Below are positions 1 to 37,698 of a stretch of DNA of 64,000 nucleotides, one piece after another. The stretch is from Dipylidium caninum. Taxonomy: Eukaryota; Platyhelminthes; Cestoda; Cyclophyllidea; Dipylidiidae. Where the stretch lies: contig QEYB01001046.1 of the NCBI GenBank assembly GCA_017562135.1, forward strand, positions 806,001 through 870,000, given 5' to 3'. The notes beneath the pieces were generated by a model, which was given only the letters and a program-made list of their open reading frames with translations, was not told the origin of the DNA and did not search any database. Both the position numbers and the translations under genes were made by a program. Position 1 is the first letter of the stretch. Each line of letters opens with the position of its first letter.

Positions 1-3000
1 TTAGCATCATTTGAAGCTGGCACTGACACGGTTGACGTCCTATGTCGGTCAGGGACCCTCTCCGACCGAGCCCAGGGACGCACGAAGAGACTACAACTTA
101 CGCTCATCCAACACGAGTGCAGGGGCACTTCAAGTATTGGACGAGAAGGGAAATCATGGCACTGGATTCCCGACCCGCACTGATGGCTTCACAAAGTACT
201 TCGAAATGGTAAAAGCAGTGTTTCGAAACACAACCTCACAAAGGGATTTCTTACGCTCGTATCCTTCGCATCTGAAAAATCCGTTGTCATAGAGCCCTTC
301 CGAGTTACCATGCCGACGAATGTACGCGAGCAGGATGAAGTCATGGAAGAATGGCGACACCACCTGTCCGTCTTATAACTACCCTCCCTTTCCGCCACGA
401 GCTTCTTTCCTGTCTGTTGTCTTGCGCCCTCAAATATCGCTTCCTCTCCCTCCTCCTTCCCCTCCCCTTTATTCTCTCCTGCCACTATCGCGCGGAGTAG
501 AATGGAGCAAGAAGGGAGCCCTGATGACGTTGCTTTGATTGAGTACATATGCTTGTCTAGAACGCATTACTAACTGCTCTCACACTCAACATAGAAACGC
601 TTCACTCGAAGGGGCGGAATAAGAAAAGTGTCTTCCATCTAAAGCGGCTTCTCAACTCGTTTCGGAGGAAGTACTTTGTGTCTGCCAATTAATCCTAACG
701 ACACAATGCGTTGACAAATGACACTTTGGGAGGTAGGTTTGCGGGAGGGAATATGGTCAAGCCTTCGGCAGGTTCCTGCTCGCTGTCCCGTAGCAGGGAA
801 GGTCTCAAGAGAAGGAGTAAAGGTGAATTATGAGCCACATGTGGAAGAATTTTTATTGAGCAGTAGGAATGAATGATGGGAATAAACAGGCTCCTCCACA
901 TGCATGGGGGGACAAAGACACCGGCTGGGGACGACTACCCACCAACGAAATGATCGTTGGCCGCACATCTCGCCACACCATTCCGAGTGACCAGTTCAAT
1001 TCATCCTACCACAAGCCAGACGTCAGACTGGATGCCATAAATCTTGAGCACTTTAGACATCGTGTGTACGTGTTTTCGGCTGTGGATGTGTGCGCGTGTG
1101 CGGTGGAGGGTGGGGGTTTGGGGGGGCGGGCGGGTGAACCGCGAAAGCTGCATATTACAGCTAACGAAAGAGGGGAGTCATCGCACAACCATCAAGCGTT
1201 GAATGCTCCGTCGTTTGTGCTGAATAGTCTTTCAAGCTGCGGCAGTCGGTCACAACAACTCGGTGTTCGTGTTAGGACTTGAACGGCGGTTTCGACACGG
1301 CAATTCACCTCGCGTGTATGTGTACATCATCCTTTTCATTGTCGGTTAACCTCGAATTCAGTGGAAACGTTTGAAGTGCTGCTCCTCTTCTACTGAATTG
1401 CCTTGTGGTGAAGTTTTCTGGCAAATAGTCAAAATTTGTGTTCACAATAATAAGTGCGGTTTGCAGAATCATGAAAATCTGCCATGAGTGCATTAAAACA
1501 CTTCATTTACTCGCACGGAGGAGCAACACCACTCCGACAATCCACAACCACCACCACCACCACCACACTCTACGCCTCCGTTTACCACAACGCACTCGCC
1601 GCTAACAGCGTCAAGTGAGCTGGTTGTGAGACCAAAAGACTGCTAATGCGGTCGTTCAAATTTCCTCAGCTTATGTGCTTAATTCTACTTTAATCCAGGG
1701 GGGCAGTTACTAGCCAAACCCCCTAAAACTGTTAGAATCAATGAGGAGGGGAAGCGGCGCGCCGAAGGGAGGACGGACGAGGCAGCTGCAGCCGCCGTTA
1801 TCTCCATCTCCTCGCTGCAACACGCAGTTGCCCCAGTGCTGCCGACACCCACAGCGATGCCGAACAGGCAACAAGTCTGAAGTATTGTTGCAATGCACTA
1901 ATGAAGAGGAGGAGGACATCCTTCCTCAACACAGTCAGATAATGGGAAATTCTGTCAGTATTCATGATGCATGTGTCGCTATTCTTTGACGCCTACACTT
2001 CCAGTCACGATGACACGGCAGAGGTGGAGCTGAGGTCCGACGAGCCCTCGACGAGGTCGAGGGAAATGATAATGGACTGAGTTCAAGCAGTTGGGAAAAG
2101 CGAAGACAATCGTAGTTAGCAAAACCTTTTACACCAGATGGGAGGTGAGGTGGAGCCCAAGGTGAAGAAGACTTTCGGAAGAATGTCGATGGGAAATGCT
2201 ACGCTACCTAGGGCTGAGTACGGGACCATCGTCGCCACAGACTAATGAAGAATAAAAATGTGGGGACTGCATGTTCCTCTAATACACTTTTTATACTATA
2301 GGAAGGAGAACAGGAAACATTTTAAACTGCTTCATCACAGTGAAGATGGTGTGAAGCGGCTCGATCTCTTCGTGCGCGGAGGTGTGAGTATGCAGAAGTG
2401 GGCACTTCATAAGCGTACCTCGCGCTTTGACGGTCCCAGAGTGGCGGCTGATTGAGCGGCCACACAGTTGCGGCATTGCGTCCATGTCTCACACATTGTG
2501 TAAATAGTCGTGCGCATTTCTTCCTTTACTCCGCTTTTGGTGTGGCACATTTGTCATGTTTATTTTGTAGGTTTTGTCTCATTTGGGCCGATGCACATGC
2601 ACTCTCCAGTGCGGCCTCATTCCCGTCCGAAGAGCTGCAAACTCCTCCGCCTCCTCTTCCCATTCTTCTCAACTCCCTTCCGGTACGGCGAGTCTGATCA
2701 TCGAAATGAGGGAATGGCCGGCTTCCAATCCTTCCTTTGCATTCCGAGTGTCTCATTCAACGAGGAAACTTGAGGTCACTTTGCGATGGCATCTGAGCTT
2801 GCAACGCAGATGTTGTAGGGCATGTAGAATGGAAGAAACCTCTCCTCGTGACGTGGTGAGTGGCAGTCGACTGGACATGAGTAGAAAATCTCTTATAACC
2901 ACTCCTTTTTACATCACACCAATTCTTACTGCCACCATACTATGGAAGGAGTCCTTCCCTCCCGCCATCGGAGTTGCGTAGACCCGTAAAAGATGCTGTC

Positions 3001-5310
3001 ACGTGAGGCTCCATTGACATCACGTCCATTAAGACTTTGTGAACCACTTTTTGCTTTGAAGATGGTATCGTTGCATTCAGTAGGCATCCAGACGATTCAG
3101 GCGGGAGGACGCTATACAGTGGGCAAAGTTCCGTCGAGCTTCATCTAAACACCCATTAGCGGAATGCAGTAGAGCGAGTTGCTTGATTTCTCCTTTTCCT
3201 TCTCAATCCTATCTCAACATGAAGTATTATTTGCTCCTCGAACGACTTTCACCACATACTGGCACCACCTCTCGTGCGGAGCACGGCTTCTAGTCACTGA
3301 TTCTCAGTCGGACAGTCGCGGAGATTGGGAGAGGTTCTATCATCCTCTCCCAGCCGAGACGTCACCATTTTACGCGATTATTTAAAATATATTCTCACCG
3401 AAATCTAATGAAAAGGAAGTAAGAAAGTATTAAAAATTCCTATGGATTCAGTGCAATGCAAGGGAAGGGGGAAGACTGCCTTGCAGAGTCAAGCAAATCA
3501 GGTGGATTCTGCAGCTGGCTGGAAGTTTTCGCGCTAGCAATATTCGTGATTTCGATTGCAAGGATGGTATTACAGTCAGCTGGACTTTGCGTTGCAGCTG
3601 CGTGACCTTCGTGGAGGAGGACGCGGGGGCCGCGGGGGAAGGAGGGCAGGGAGGGAGGCTGAGCGGCCGTGACGGGAATTGAGATGATATGGGTTCTATG
3701 GCCCAGATGTTTTTCAGCCAACAGACGCCTTATCTTATTATCCCTAACCTCACCCCTGTTTTTTAGGCAAGACGAATTCGACTGTGCTTTGGGATTACCA
3801 CTTTGTTTCATCTGTCGCGTCTAAGTGAACTGAATGAGTCAAGCAAAAGAGGAAAGTTTAAAGGAAACGGCCGTACCGTCCTCTTCGAACAGTACGGCCT
3901 AAATTTTGTACTAAACGCATGCGCCTCATACAACCGACGTGGGGGAGAGTGGAGAGGATATGGACAATGCGAACCTGGTTTGGTGACTGGCTTAAAGGGG
4001 CAGATGCCTCCGAATTTTACCAGTCTCCAGACTTCCCGCATTGAGACCGGCTTAAATTTCAGGGGGAGAAGTGTCAAATTTCACCAAAGCAGGTATCTGG
4101 TAGATTGTGGCTCTAAACCTAGCCCAAGTCATTTTGTCACCAAAATCCATCACTCCTTGTCTCAGCACCGTTAAGGAATTAGCCACAACTACATTTCGAA
4201 CTAAGTCTTGCTCAAAATTCACCATCACTACAACTCTGTCGATTACTTTTGGGGTACAGAATCACCAAAACCCCTTTATACAGCGTCACAAATCGCAGAT
4301 GTTCAAGTACCCTCGGCAAATAGCCGGTATCGTGTGACCATTGGACAGCTCCCACCTTGACCGCGTAAATTATTTATCAGCCGGCTCGGAACATCCCCTC
4401 GACCGCTGTCATCGCATTGGTCGGTCAAGGCCACTGAATATAAAGGACTCATGGTATCGTCTGCATTGTCGCCCGATTAATCCCGCTAGGATGAGTTTGC
4501 CTGACATGGACATGTATCATGCGTAAGTATAAAGATAGAAGGACTCTCTTGTCATACGAATAATTTTATAGGTTCTTTACTTTTTAACCAGCCTTCCCCG
4601 ACGGACATGTACAACCGGCTCGATTCGACCGGTTGGAGGTAGTTAATAGGGATAATCTCGTGCCCATGTGTTATGCAGTAGAAGTTTGAATAGATCCCGT
4701 TTATTTATAGAATTTCGGTTAATTTCGTGTGCTTGTGACTTTAACTTGGCGGTATCGCGATATGAAGTCTGTGGTTAAATTTATCCCCGTTACACAATTC
4801 CCTAAGAAGTTGATTGTCGTCATTTTTCGTGCGTTCGCCTCCCACTCCGACACCCTTAAAGGCTTACCATCACACTGACCAGAATTTATAGCTTCACCCA
4901 AACAAAAGGAACACAAGACAGTTCACCAGGGGCACGTCAGCTGATTCGGAACTTGAAACGGAGGAAAAAACAGGCGCGTTTGCACCTCAAATATGCATGT
5001 TGTGACCCCTTTGATTCGCATCTTACACGAGAAAGTCCTGACCACTTCACCGAGGCTCAAACTGACATCAGAGGAAGGCGTCATGTTGAGAGCGTCTCAG
5101 CATTCCAATGACACTTCACACCGCCTGATTGCCAATTGTCCTCCTGATAGACAACTCACTTGTCAGTAATCTGTTTATCTATTAGCCGTGTCAAGGCACG
5201 TGTCTGGAGTGGACGTATGAAGTGTGCACCTTGGTTGCTCACTTGAGTGTAGCAGCACTAATTCTTAGCCTTACGCTTTGGAAGGTACTCTGATGTGAGC
5301 ACATCAATGA

Positions 5311-5343
<33 letters not shown>

Positions 5344-8261
5344 GACGAGGCTACTTGTCTGTCAATGGCATTGATGTCTGAGACAGATCAACTGCCTTGG
5401 AGTGCTTTATGCACTATTTGCATAATATTATTCAATCGAGTGACGACTCTCCTTTCATCTCCTTTCTCTTGCCCCTTAAAAACGAACTACTCACGGACCG
5501 ACTGACTGACTGCTTTGTGCACTGCACAAACAACACCCTTGCGAAGGAAATAAACAGACTAGGTGAGACACCCTAACCTCGGTCCTGGGTAAACCACTTT
5601 CCTTCACCTTCCTACGTTGGCGTCGACCCGTCCGTCTATCAATCGCACGATCGTTGATTTGTCGGTGTTTACGAAACCTCTGATTTATTGTGGTTGACTT
5701 CCCATGGAATACAAATATTCTTCGGCTCCGTATACATATTCGGCGGAATTCGGTCGACCCCAATTTCAACAATATATGTTACGCTTCTCTGGATTGAGGG
5801 GGTTCTTCTTTTTTCACGTGCTAACGTTTAGGATGGTCATTTTGCGGGTCGTCTCCCCTGCCATTTTACTGGTGTACTTTGCCAAACTTGTAGGCCGACG
5901 GAGTTTTTCTTTGTTTATATGACGCTTAGGTAGATTTGTTTCCATTTTATCAATATAAACTGTCGCATCTTTGATTTCACCTTGTTCGTCCACGTGTTCA
6001 CTGCCACGTTAGTATTCAGCACAGTCGAAAGGTGTTCCACCGCTGTTGCGACCTTTTTTGGAGGTCTATACTTCCATTTTAAAGGCATATGGTCGGTTTT
6101 TCGATGATTATTATGAGGAAAAGATCCAATGTTATGGTCACTTATAGACAAAGCTCTGTCAGGACACTTTTTAATTTGCTTAGCGTCTGAATACCTCGTC
6201 TTAATCAAAAAATCAGCTATTTGAAAGCGAAGATAAGGAGAGTCTTTCCTGCTGTCCTAATGCTTGTTACTCGTGTGATGGGTCCTCGCTGAATGGCACT
6301 AGGTTTATCTTGAAAGTCCAGATTTTAAAAAGTAAAGCGCCTTGCGCCTGTTTACTCAACCGCCTTCCATTTGTTTATTATTGCTCTTTAGTCTCCGAAG
6401 GCGAAGCCGCAAAGCCCAAGGCGTCACTGGTCAATTTTTGTAAGTGCCGCCATGACGTGCCTGTGGCTTTTTTGTCCTCTCTCATCACACACACACATAC
6501 ACATGTCGAGTTACTGGCACACGGTCTCCTCTTGTGCTTTCACACAGACACAGGGAACTACTTTTTTGTAATTCATCGACCTGCGTGTCAAACGAACAAG
6601 AAGACTAATCGCCTTTTCATCGGTACCGCTTGTCAGCTGTTCCGGCACACTTTGAAGTTCCTCCTTTAAGTAGGTGAGGAAGTGACCTTTCTACAGCCTC
6701 ATTTTGGTAGTCAGAACTTGAAAGGATGACGGTATTGAGGCTTCTTGATGTTCGAGCAGTATATCAACCTGCTGTAGCTGTAACACGCACGTAGCGCCCT
6801 TCAGACCTGTTATGAAGCGGCGTTTTTCGCGTGACGTGGGTTCTGTTGGACTCCGCTGCCAAGGTCTATGTGTTTTCGAGGTAGAATTGGTCCTATTCTG
6901 CAGAATATTCCTAATATGGCCGAATTTGTGAGGAGTGCCTACGTCCCGCTAGTTAACTTAAAGTCGTCTTCCATCAAGTATCTACCCATACCCCCAGCTT
7001 AATGCACAGAAAGCCATCGTGCGCTTCAATGCCTAACAGCCACTTTTCTTAAAAAATCTGGTCTTTCCTTTTTATCGATGACACAGGGAATAAAATCCTG
7101 TGATCTGGTAAAAGGATGAATAAAAACCCTATTTTCACTCGGTGTGTGTATAGGCAAGAAGTTGGCACAAGGTGGTGTCAATCCTCACGTAAAGAGAAAT
7201 ATAATTCTTAATGGACACATGGTGGTACATTTTCGATATCGATATTCGAGTTAGGCGAAATGTTGCTATTTCGAATGGCCGCACGTAGCGAAACTAATGA
7301 CAGATGGGTGAAGCCATGAGTGATTGTTGACTCGACCTATTTTCCCCACAAGCGCACATGCTCAGACAATTTTGCACACGCGCTTACAAGCGTGCAGGAG
7401 TGTGGTATGTGGGTGGCAGCAGACCGCACGCGCGCACTTATTTGCAAAAAAGAGAGCGAGACAGGATAAGACGAGTGAGGCGTGTTGTGACTGCGTGTGT
7501 GTGTATGTGTGTGTGTAGAGGAAGGACCAAGACACGGCAAATGAAGGAAAAAAGCGCACTAGTGAGAATGAAAAGCGTGCGTGTCTGAGTGCGGATGGAT
7601 GTGTGCGTTACGATACGACAATCCACATGCACGCGTGCAGGCACATCCTCATTGGCAGAGACCGCGCGGACCAATCGACGTGGGATAACATTTATCTACT
7701 CGAAGTCTATTGGTGGATCGGCCGCAACGAGACAGTGAGCGTTTGAACGCACGCGTGATGAACGTGCGTCAGTGTGTGAGCGTGTCAGACAGACCCTGTC
7801 TACGCCCCGGCTGTGTACGCGCGCGTGCAACCTTCTTGCCTCGGTTACACGTGCGCACCCACACACCGACGCACGGACACGAGGTTTTGACAAATTCTGC
7901 TTAACCAGTAGTAGACGCACACACACACACACACGCATACGCGGGCGCATCACTTCACGCAAGTCATCTATCAACGCGGGTGTGTGTGTGTGTGATAGTT
8001 TGCGCATTTGACAGCTAGTCGACGTCGTCTTGGTCTCCGTCGCCAACCCATCTCTGTGTGCATGTGTGCGTACAGGCGCGTCTGTGTCAGGTCGAAGCCA
8101 GATCACACTGTGGATATCCTAGTCAGGCAGTGAGCTACCAGCATTGCAAAGGAGACAGTTGTCGTGTGATTGATTCACATGTTTACCGACTCCTAGTGGC
8201 TCGACTCCGTTGTCATAGTCATCAATCAATCCGCAAAGCCGCTCCCTCTTCCTCTTTCCAG
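1..8261. other. 5' region with no recognised gene
   Basis: I see no exon here that resembles a known protein. Open frames are short, overlap on both strands and lack domain-like sequence. A CAC/CCA run lies near 1547-1567 and a CA/GA dinucleotide tract at 5310-5343. The last 900 bp are rich in CpG and alternating purine-pyrimidine. The region may hold promoter sequence or non-coding 5' exons of the downstream MEIS gene, because the first recognised exon is preceded by a good splice acceptor and so is probably not the transcript start. Confidence 0.5.
7340..8110. repeat. CpG-rich alternating purine-pyrimidine stretch
   Basis: The segment is dense in GTGTG, CACAC, CGTGCG and GCGCAC words on both strands, with many CpGs and several pure TG/CA runs (about 7493-7517, 7918-7934, 7979-7993). 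Such sequence is prone to left-handed DNA, and CpG-dense DNA often marks promoters. It ends about 150 bp before the first recognised MEIS exon. A promoter role is inference. Confidence 0.4.
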
Positions 8262-8310
8262 CTACTTGTACTACGACTGCAGCAGCGAGAACAACGGGTA
8301 CCGTCCTAAC

Positions 8311-31833
<23,523 letters not shown>

Positions 31834-32049
31834 TTACTGCTTTACATCTCCGCTCCCTCGCTCCTCTAGATATATATACACACACACACGTTCACACCTG
31901 TAACTGTACCACACGATTTCAGATGTCCTTCTCCTCCCCCAATCTCTCGTCCTTCTTCCCCCACTCCGTCTGCTCCCCCTTCTCTCCTCTCAACATCCAT
32001 TGCACAATTCTTTTCACGCGTATATTCTTACTCCGCCTGGCGCTTGTAC

Positions 32050-32089
32050 AAGAGAGAGAGAGAGACCGACAGACAGACAGACAGACAGC
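32050..32089. repeat. GA/GACA microsatellite
   Basis: A GA run of about seven units followed by about six GACA units. Confidence 0.85.
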
Positions 32090-32844
32090 TTCTCTGGTAT
32101 GTGTACACACCTATGAAAGATACAGATTCTCGGAGAACAGATAGGGTGTGAAGGCGGACCGAATGTTTGTGTGCGTGTGACCTGTAAACATAGGCCTTTT
32201 CGTTGGTATACACAGCACTACGCCGGTATTGATATATGTGACGACTCAGTTGTACAGCAAAGTAATCAGCACTGATTACGTTTTTTTGTCTCTCTGCCTA
32301 CCAGAGATGCGCTGATTAGAGGGCGGTCGAGAGCGTGATGGATTGCCACTCTGCCGACATATCAATCAACAAACCCCAAGTAGACAGCGTGCCGTGTCCT
32401 GCTGTCCACTTGCAGGGCATTCGGACGGCTTGAAATGGCGAGGGCGGCGTGTTAGTCGTCCGAAAGGACCTTTTAAACTGAGCTCTCCGTCCTCGTATAG
32501 CATGGAGAGAGTGGACGAGACGACCATCTCCAACCGTTGTCATCGTGGAAGGCTTTTGGAGGGCCGCTGGCCGGTCATCTAGCTCGCCGATTGGCTCGCT
32601 GGCTGGCTGGCTTTGACAGCTGCGCTCTCGGCCATTAATCATCATGAAATCAACCTCGAGGCATGGAGTGCGGGTGATGGGGTGGATTCGAGGCGGTCCC
32701 ATCCCCCGTTCCCCATCTTGGCCACCACCGTCCCCTCGGCTTCCCACCCCAAAGCCATGAATCACTTAAGGCAGTGTGCACGTCGAATTAGTCATGGTGG
32801 CTTTTGTGCCCGAGGACGAGGCTTGAAGAGGGGAAGCCTTGGAG

Positions 32845-32893
32845 CGGGGTAGGGTGGGGTGGGGTGGGGTGGGGCGGGGCGGGGCGGGGTGGG
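32845..32893 (+). repeat. GGGGT/GGGGC pentanucleotide array
   Basis: Nine consecutive G-tracts of three or four Gs are separated by single T, C or TA. The unit changes from GGGGT to GGGGC and back while the 5-bp period is nearly kept. The plus strand meets the sequence rule for G-quadruplex formation several times over. Confidence 0.9.
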
Positions 32894-33325
32894 AAAGATT
32901 CTCCACCTCTCTTTCAGTGACTCAGGCAGCAACAAAACGAAGTATTAGATGCTGCTTCTGCAGTAGCAGCAGCAGTAGTGGCTGCAAGCAAGTCGAAAAA
33001 GTGACTGCAAACGACAGTGAAAAATGAAGGATTCGTGTTTTTGTATGGGTGAAGTTACTCCAAGCTTGTCTATGCAATTTTAAAGCTCTGGCTTGACGGG
33101 TGGCAGGAAACAGCAGCGTAGCAATGTGCCAAAGTCGAGTGTCGGGGACTCAAATGTGTTTCGACGTGTCTTCCGACAAAAGCCAAGAAATGCCAAGTCG
33201 CGGCGGTTTGACGATACTTTTTCCCAATGCACCTGATTCAGGGACGTGAACAAACATCAGGCGGTCTTTCTTTCATTTATTTAATCTCGCGTCCAATACG
33301 TCAAAGGCAGCGTTCATTTTGATGA

Positions 33326-33331
33326 AATAAA
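33326..33331 (+). terminator. Candidate polyadenylation signal AATAAA for Meis
   Basis: An AATAAA hexamer about 1.5 kb past the Meis stop, with no closer one seen. The distance makes the assignment weak. Confidence 0.25.
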
Positions 33332-36206
33332 AGGCACTTTCCTTGTTGAGAGCCCGGGTGTCCTTGTAACCCGATTCCTCATTCACATGGACGACTGGGA
33401 GATCGTGTGATACCGACAACTTATTAGAGGAATGTCCCAGATAAATTTAACCCGTAGAACATCTAACTATCTACTCGTCCTCCTCATGCGGTTACAGCGG
33501 AGAACATTATGTCATGAGACCACCACGGACCAGTTTGATGGACAGCGATGTGGACGATGATTGACAAATACTGTCGTCGCGGTATGCCGCCACCTAGAAA
33601 CTAGCTTACCTTTGTAGTCGTGGCAGACGAAAGCACTTGAAGGGTGAGCCGAAACCGAAAGTGGCCGTGAGGCAGTAAATGGGTGGGAAACGAACCTTTT
33701 TTAAAGTGAATAATTGTTCGGCGTAGTGTCAACCTTTCACCTTTTTATTTGCGGTCCGATAGCTTGGGGAGGCATGAGGAGGCGGCACGGCTTCATTAAG
33801 ATGCCTGACAAATCAGGCCCCTGGGAACTCCACGAGGTGGCGACAAGTTGAGGAGGTCGACAAAGAGATTTAAGGCGTAGAAGGCCTGGAAGCATTACAC
33901 TTACAGTCTAGGAGTCTTCCGGCCACGCAGACGATTGTAGAGGATGAAGAACCGACGAACAGGGGAACCGGGATTAATGTTGCTTGCTGGTCTCGGAGTC
34001 CCTTGTCCAAGGCCGCCTGTAACGATTTCCGTGTGGGCCATGCCATTCCATACCCCTGGGCGATTTCGGCACTTAATTTGGCCTTGCGCCCCTCACGAAG
34101 GCTGCCCTCTCGATTTTGCACATGCAGGCGGTGTCCGCGCAAATTTAAACACCACTCGACCGGTTTAGAACTTTTGAGAAACAGACTTTCAGCTCAACCG
34201 GTGGCACATGGAAGGGCTACTCCGTGTGTGACTTGCTCTCTGCAATTGCGGAACCAAGCAACGCTATATTTCATAGCTCCTGAAGGCCATCGGCTAAATC
34301 TCCTGGAGAATGGGACTTTAGTAGGAGGATGCCATTGTCGAGTAGGACTAGGGCTTTTGTCAAATGCAGACTTCGTTCACAGGGTAGATTATCTGCCGTA
34401 ACCCTTGGAATTAGCACTTAACCGACGATAGGGGAGGAACGGACGAAGGCCTATTATTAGCGGCAAAGAGAAGACCGGGCCGACTTGGAGGCCATGACGT
34501 GCAAATTAAAAACTGCCAACAATGTACAACGCAACAGAGGAATACATAAAATGACTGGATTGGGGCGAAGAAGCACGAAGGCTGCGCACCCGGCCGTAAT
34601 GGCTCACGCTGAGACTGCATGAATCACGTCGCAATATGAGTCTCCAGCGGGTTGTCAGAGGCGGGCTGGAGCGTATCACACACTCCGCTTCTCATTTTCA
34701 AAGCCTCTCCAGCGGCTAATCAAGCAACAACTCGTCCCCAGTCCTAACTGGGGCCGCAAATGCGTGCCCCTCCAGTCAACAGAAGAGCAAATGTACTAAC
34801 TGGGCGGGTTAAACTTGGCGGCTACATGTACATATATTTTGGGTAGTTTGGGCTATTTAAGCCTTATCAGGTAGCTAAAACGCTTTTCGCAGTAAGTGAA
34901 AGGTTATATTTCCACCACCAAAAGATTAGATTCCTTCAGCCCGCTTCCTCCTCCTCCGCACCACCTTTCGAAAATAGCGTCATTGACTTCCCACCCTATG
35001 CAAAGCATTCGCCATCGTCCGATCCCATCGGCTGGTCGACCACCTCAGTCCAAGTTTTTCATTGTTCCTCATATAAAAAACGTTATTTCATTTTTCAATT
35101 GTACATTTAATGGCCCGAGTTACGCAGTCTCCGCCATCTTTTACCTACGCTTGACAGTGTGGCCCTCAGGCCACGCCTATAACCTCGCCGTCATTCTCTA
35201 TGCGGATAATAAACTTCCCTCCACACTGGCATTGAAGTATTACGACTGCAGGCAGGGTTTGCGACGCCTAATTTCCAGTGCGGAGCCACCACCTCTTCTG
35301 CCGAGCCCAAGAGTCCAGCTTCGACGCTGAAGCCCAGGAGGAGCAACGTACTGCGGCAAGGCGCTCCATCTGCCGCCATTTACTGGCTTTAGTTAACCTG
35401 ACATCGCGGTTGAAATAGTAAATTTCTCGCCTTCTGGCAGTGTCTATTTGTCCGCCGTTCTTGTCCACTGAGGGCAAGAACAAAATACTCGAAGTTGTTC
35501 AAGCGTCTTCGTTGCGAGGGTTGCTGCGACGAGGCTCGCGTTTGTGACAGAGAATTAGGGCAAAAGAGGCGACATTTTTTGTAGGTCTCGAGTCAACCAG
35601 ATTTCACGCATGTCGTAGGGACAGTTTTTCTCCATTCCTCAGACCCAGTACTTCGAGGATTTCGCCTCACTGTCTGAAATGTCAGGAAAGTCCACTGCTT
35701 TCGGTCTCTCACCATTGGTAGAGAGTATTTTGTGCGAATACGCTCGAAAGTGGAGGAAGGAGTTTCTGATCGTCAATGGCTTTTCGCCTGTAATGCCACA
35801 GAGCGGGAACGTCTCGGGAAACGGAAGAATAATTAAATATTCATGGAAGCTATTTGTATATGAAAGGCCTTAAAACAAATTTATTAGAGACATACAAATA
35901 AAACACCATATTTCATTTACAAAATCACTCTTATTTAAACCTGCCCGTGCCGCTTTATAAGTCAACCCGATCGACAAATTACGTCTCCGTGTAATTGTGG
36001 CTAACGACGCCTGGTGCCATTCGATCTACTTTTTCCTTCGACGTTGTCTGACGAGGAGATGCCTTGCCACACCACAGTTGACCCACTTTTCCATCCCAGC
36101 AACCATTATTCACGTCCCCCGGGTAATGGGCCCCTCTATAAATCATCCCATCAGGCGTGATGGAAAAACCATATAGAGTGTGAACGAAGGAAAGGGGATG
36201 AGGAAA

Positions 36207-36208
36207 AG

Positions 36209-36242
<34 letters not shown>

Positions 36243-36257
36243 AGGAGGAGGAGGAAA
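36207..36257 (+). repeat. GGA purine tract
   Basis: Roughly 50 nt of GGA/AGA units, almost pure purine on the plus strand. Confidence 0.8.
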
Positions 36258-37582
36258 CGGAGAGGGGGCAGGAAGGCAGGTATAATCAAGTGAACAGCCC
36301 ATTAGCTTAGTCCTCCAAAATACCATACCGAAAATTTGGTGAGTGGGGCGCAGCAGAGTCAACGTGGTGACTAATTCCCCGCCCCCAAGGGCGGGAGGAT
36401 GAAATGCCCACGAGGCCCGATATTAGAAGGGAAAAAAGCGCGAGAACATGGATTCTTCCAAACTCCCATGACCTCTGCTGCCTCATCAACTGCGCTCCAA
36501 TCCTCCGCAGGCGCTTGGCACATAGTGAGCTCCTTCAATGGTCTTTACTTCGCTGGTACGCACATGAATGGGAGAATTCCTCCTTACCCCGCTCTCCCAG
36601 GGCATTAGTTATGTCCCCTTTATGTCAGATGTTTTGTAAAAATTAAAATTTAATATATCTTGCCTAGGCAATTATTTATTCTTCAGCGGAACGCACACAC
36701 GCTTCATCCTCCCCGCGACTCGCATGGGCACAGCGCCTGCGTCCACTTGGTCGTGACCGCTGCCCGGCGCAAAAATTGTCCCTGGCCCAGCTCGAAGCGT
36801 GCCTCACGTTGAGCGAAATATATCAGTCATAGTGTAAACTAAAATGAGATACGAGATGCCGACAGACAGATGTCAATGGCTCTCAGAATGTCTGCGACGG
36901 CGAGAAGAAATTTAGGAAGTTGTTGCGCCCACTTGCGAAAGGTGGTGGATAACGGGAAAATTATCCACCGGGGGGATGGGCGAAGAGCTCCCAAGTTCTG
37001 CTCGTTCTCTGCCGGCAGGCGAATTACACCAGATTGTACGAAATTTAACTGAGAAACTCTATTAATGCCCAGTGTGGAAAGTCTACGGGGCGGTGGGACG
37101 CTTTGGCTGCACTATTCACTTTCACTAAGCCTATTCGGTCTCTAGCCAAAACGCCACAACATCTAATTTTGATTAAATGAGAACCCATTGAATCCCATTT
37201 GCCGGTGAAGAGCTTCCAAGGACTGTGTCCGTCGAAATGAGGTCGGTAAACAAAGCGAAGGCATGAGCCGGGACACAATGAGTGTGTTTTCACACGGCGA
37301 CGTCGTGAAGAGAGAACTTCGGGAGGAAGAAAGGCCGTACATGGTGCGGGAAACGCTGATTTCCATGAGGAGAATGCGGTTTTGCAGGTACTCGGCTCCC
37401 CATAATGCTGCAATTGAGGCTGGTAGCGTAAAAAGCGCCTCTCAAAATGAACTAAAGGCAGCCTTTTTGTTTGTTTCAGATAAGCGTGCTTCCACTCGCC
37501 ATGTATTACAGAGCCTGTTTTTCTGCAAAAACAAATAGAGTTACTACAGCTTAGACGCCAGTGCCGGAGCTGAGTAGTAGTA

Positions 37583-37675
37583 GGTGGAGGAGGAGGAGGA
37601 GGAGGAGGAGGAGGGAGGAGGAGGAGGAGGCGGAGGCAGAGAAGGAAGAGGGGAGTGGGAGGAGGCAGAGAGGAG
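37583..37675 (+). repeat. GGA purine tract (left arm)
   Basis: GGA units with few interruptions. A TCC-rich tract of complementary sequence begins about 25 nt later. Confidence 0.85.
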
Positions 37676-37698
37676 TCAATTTGCTGATGGAATTTTAG

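Larger units (their letters stand above)
31834..33331 (+). other. Probable Meis 3' UTR and downstream DNA
   Basis: No coding sequence recognised. It includes a CA run (31872-31889), a GA/GACA microsatellite (32050-32089) and the G-rich array 32845-32893. The first AATAAA seen after the stop codon is at 33326-33331. Confidence 0.4.

Noticed and set aside
11..292. 93-codon frame at the left edge as a possible exon of an upstream gene
   Set aside because: Starts at TTG, has no recognisable motif and no clear donor.
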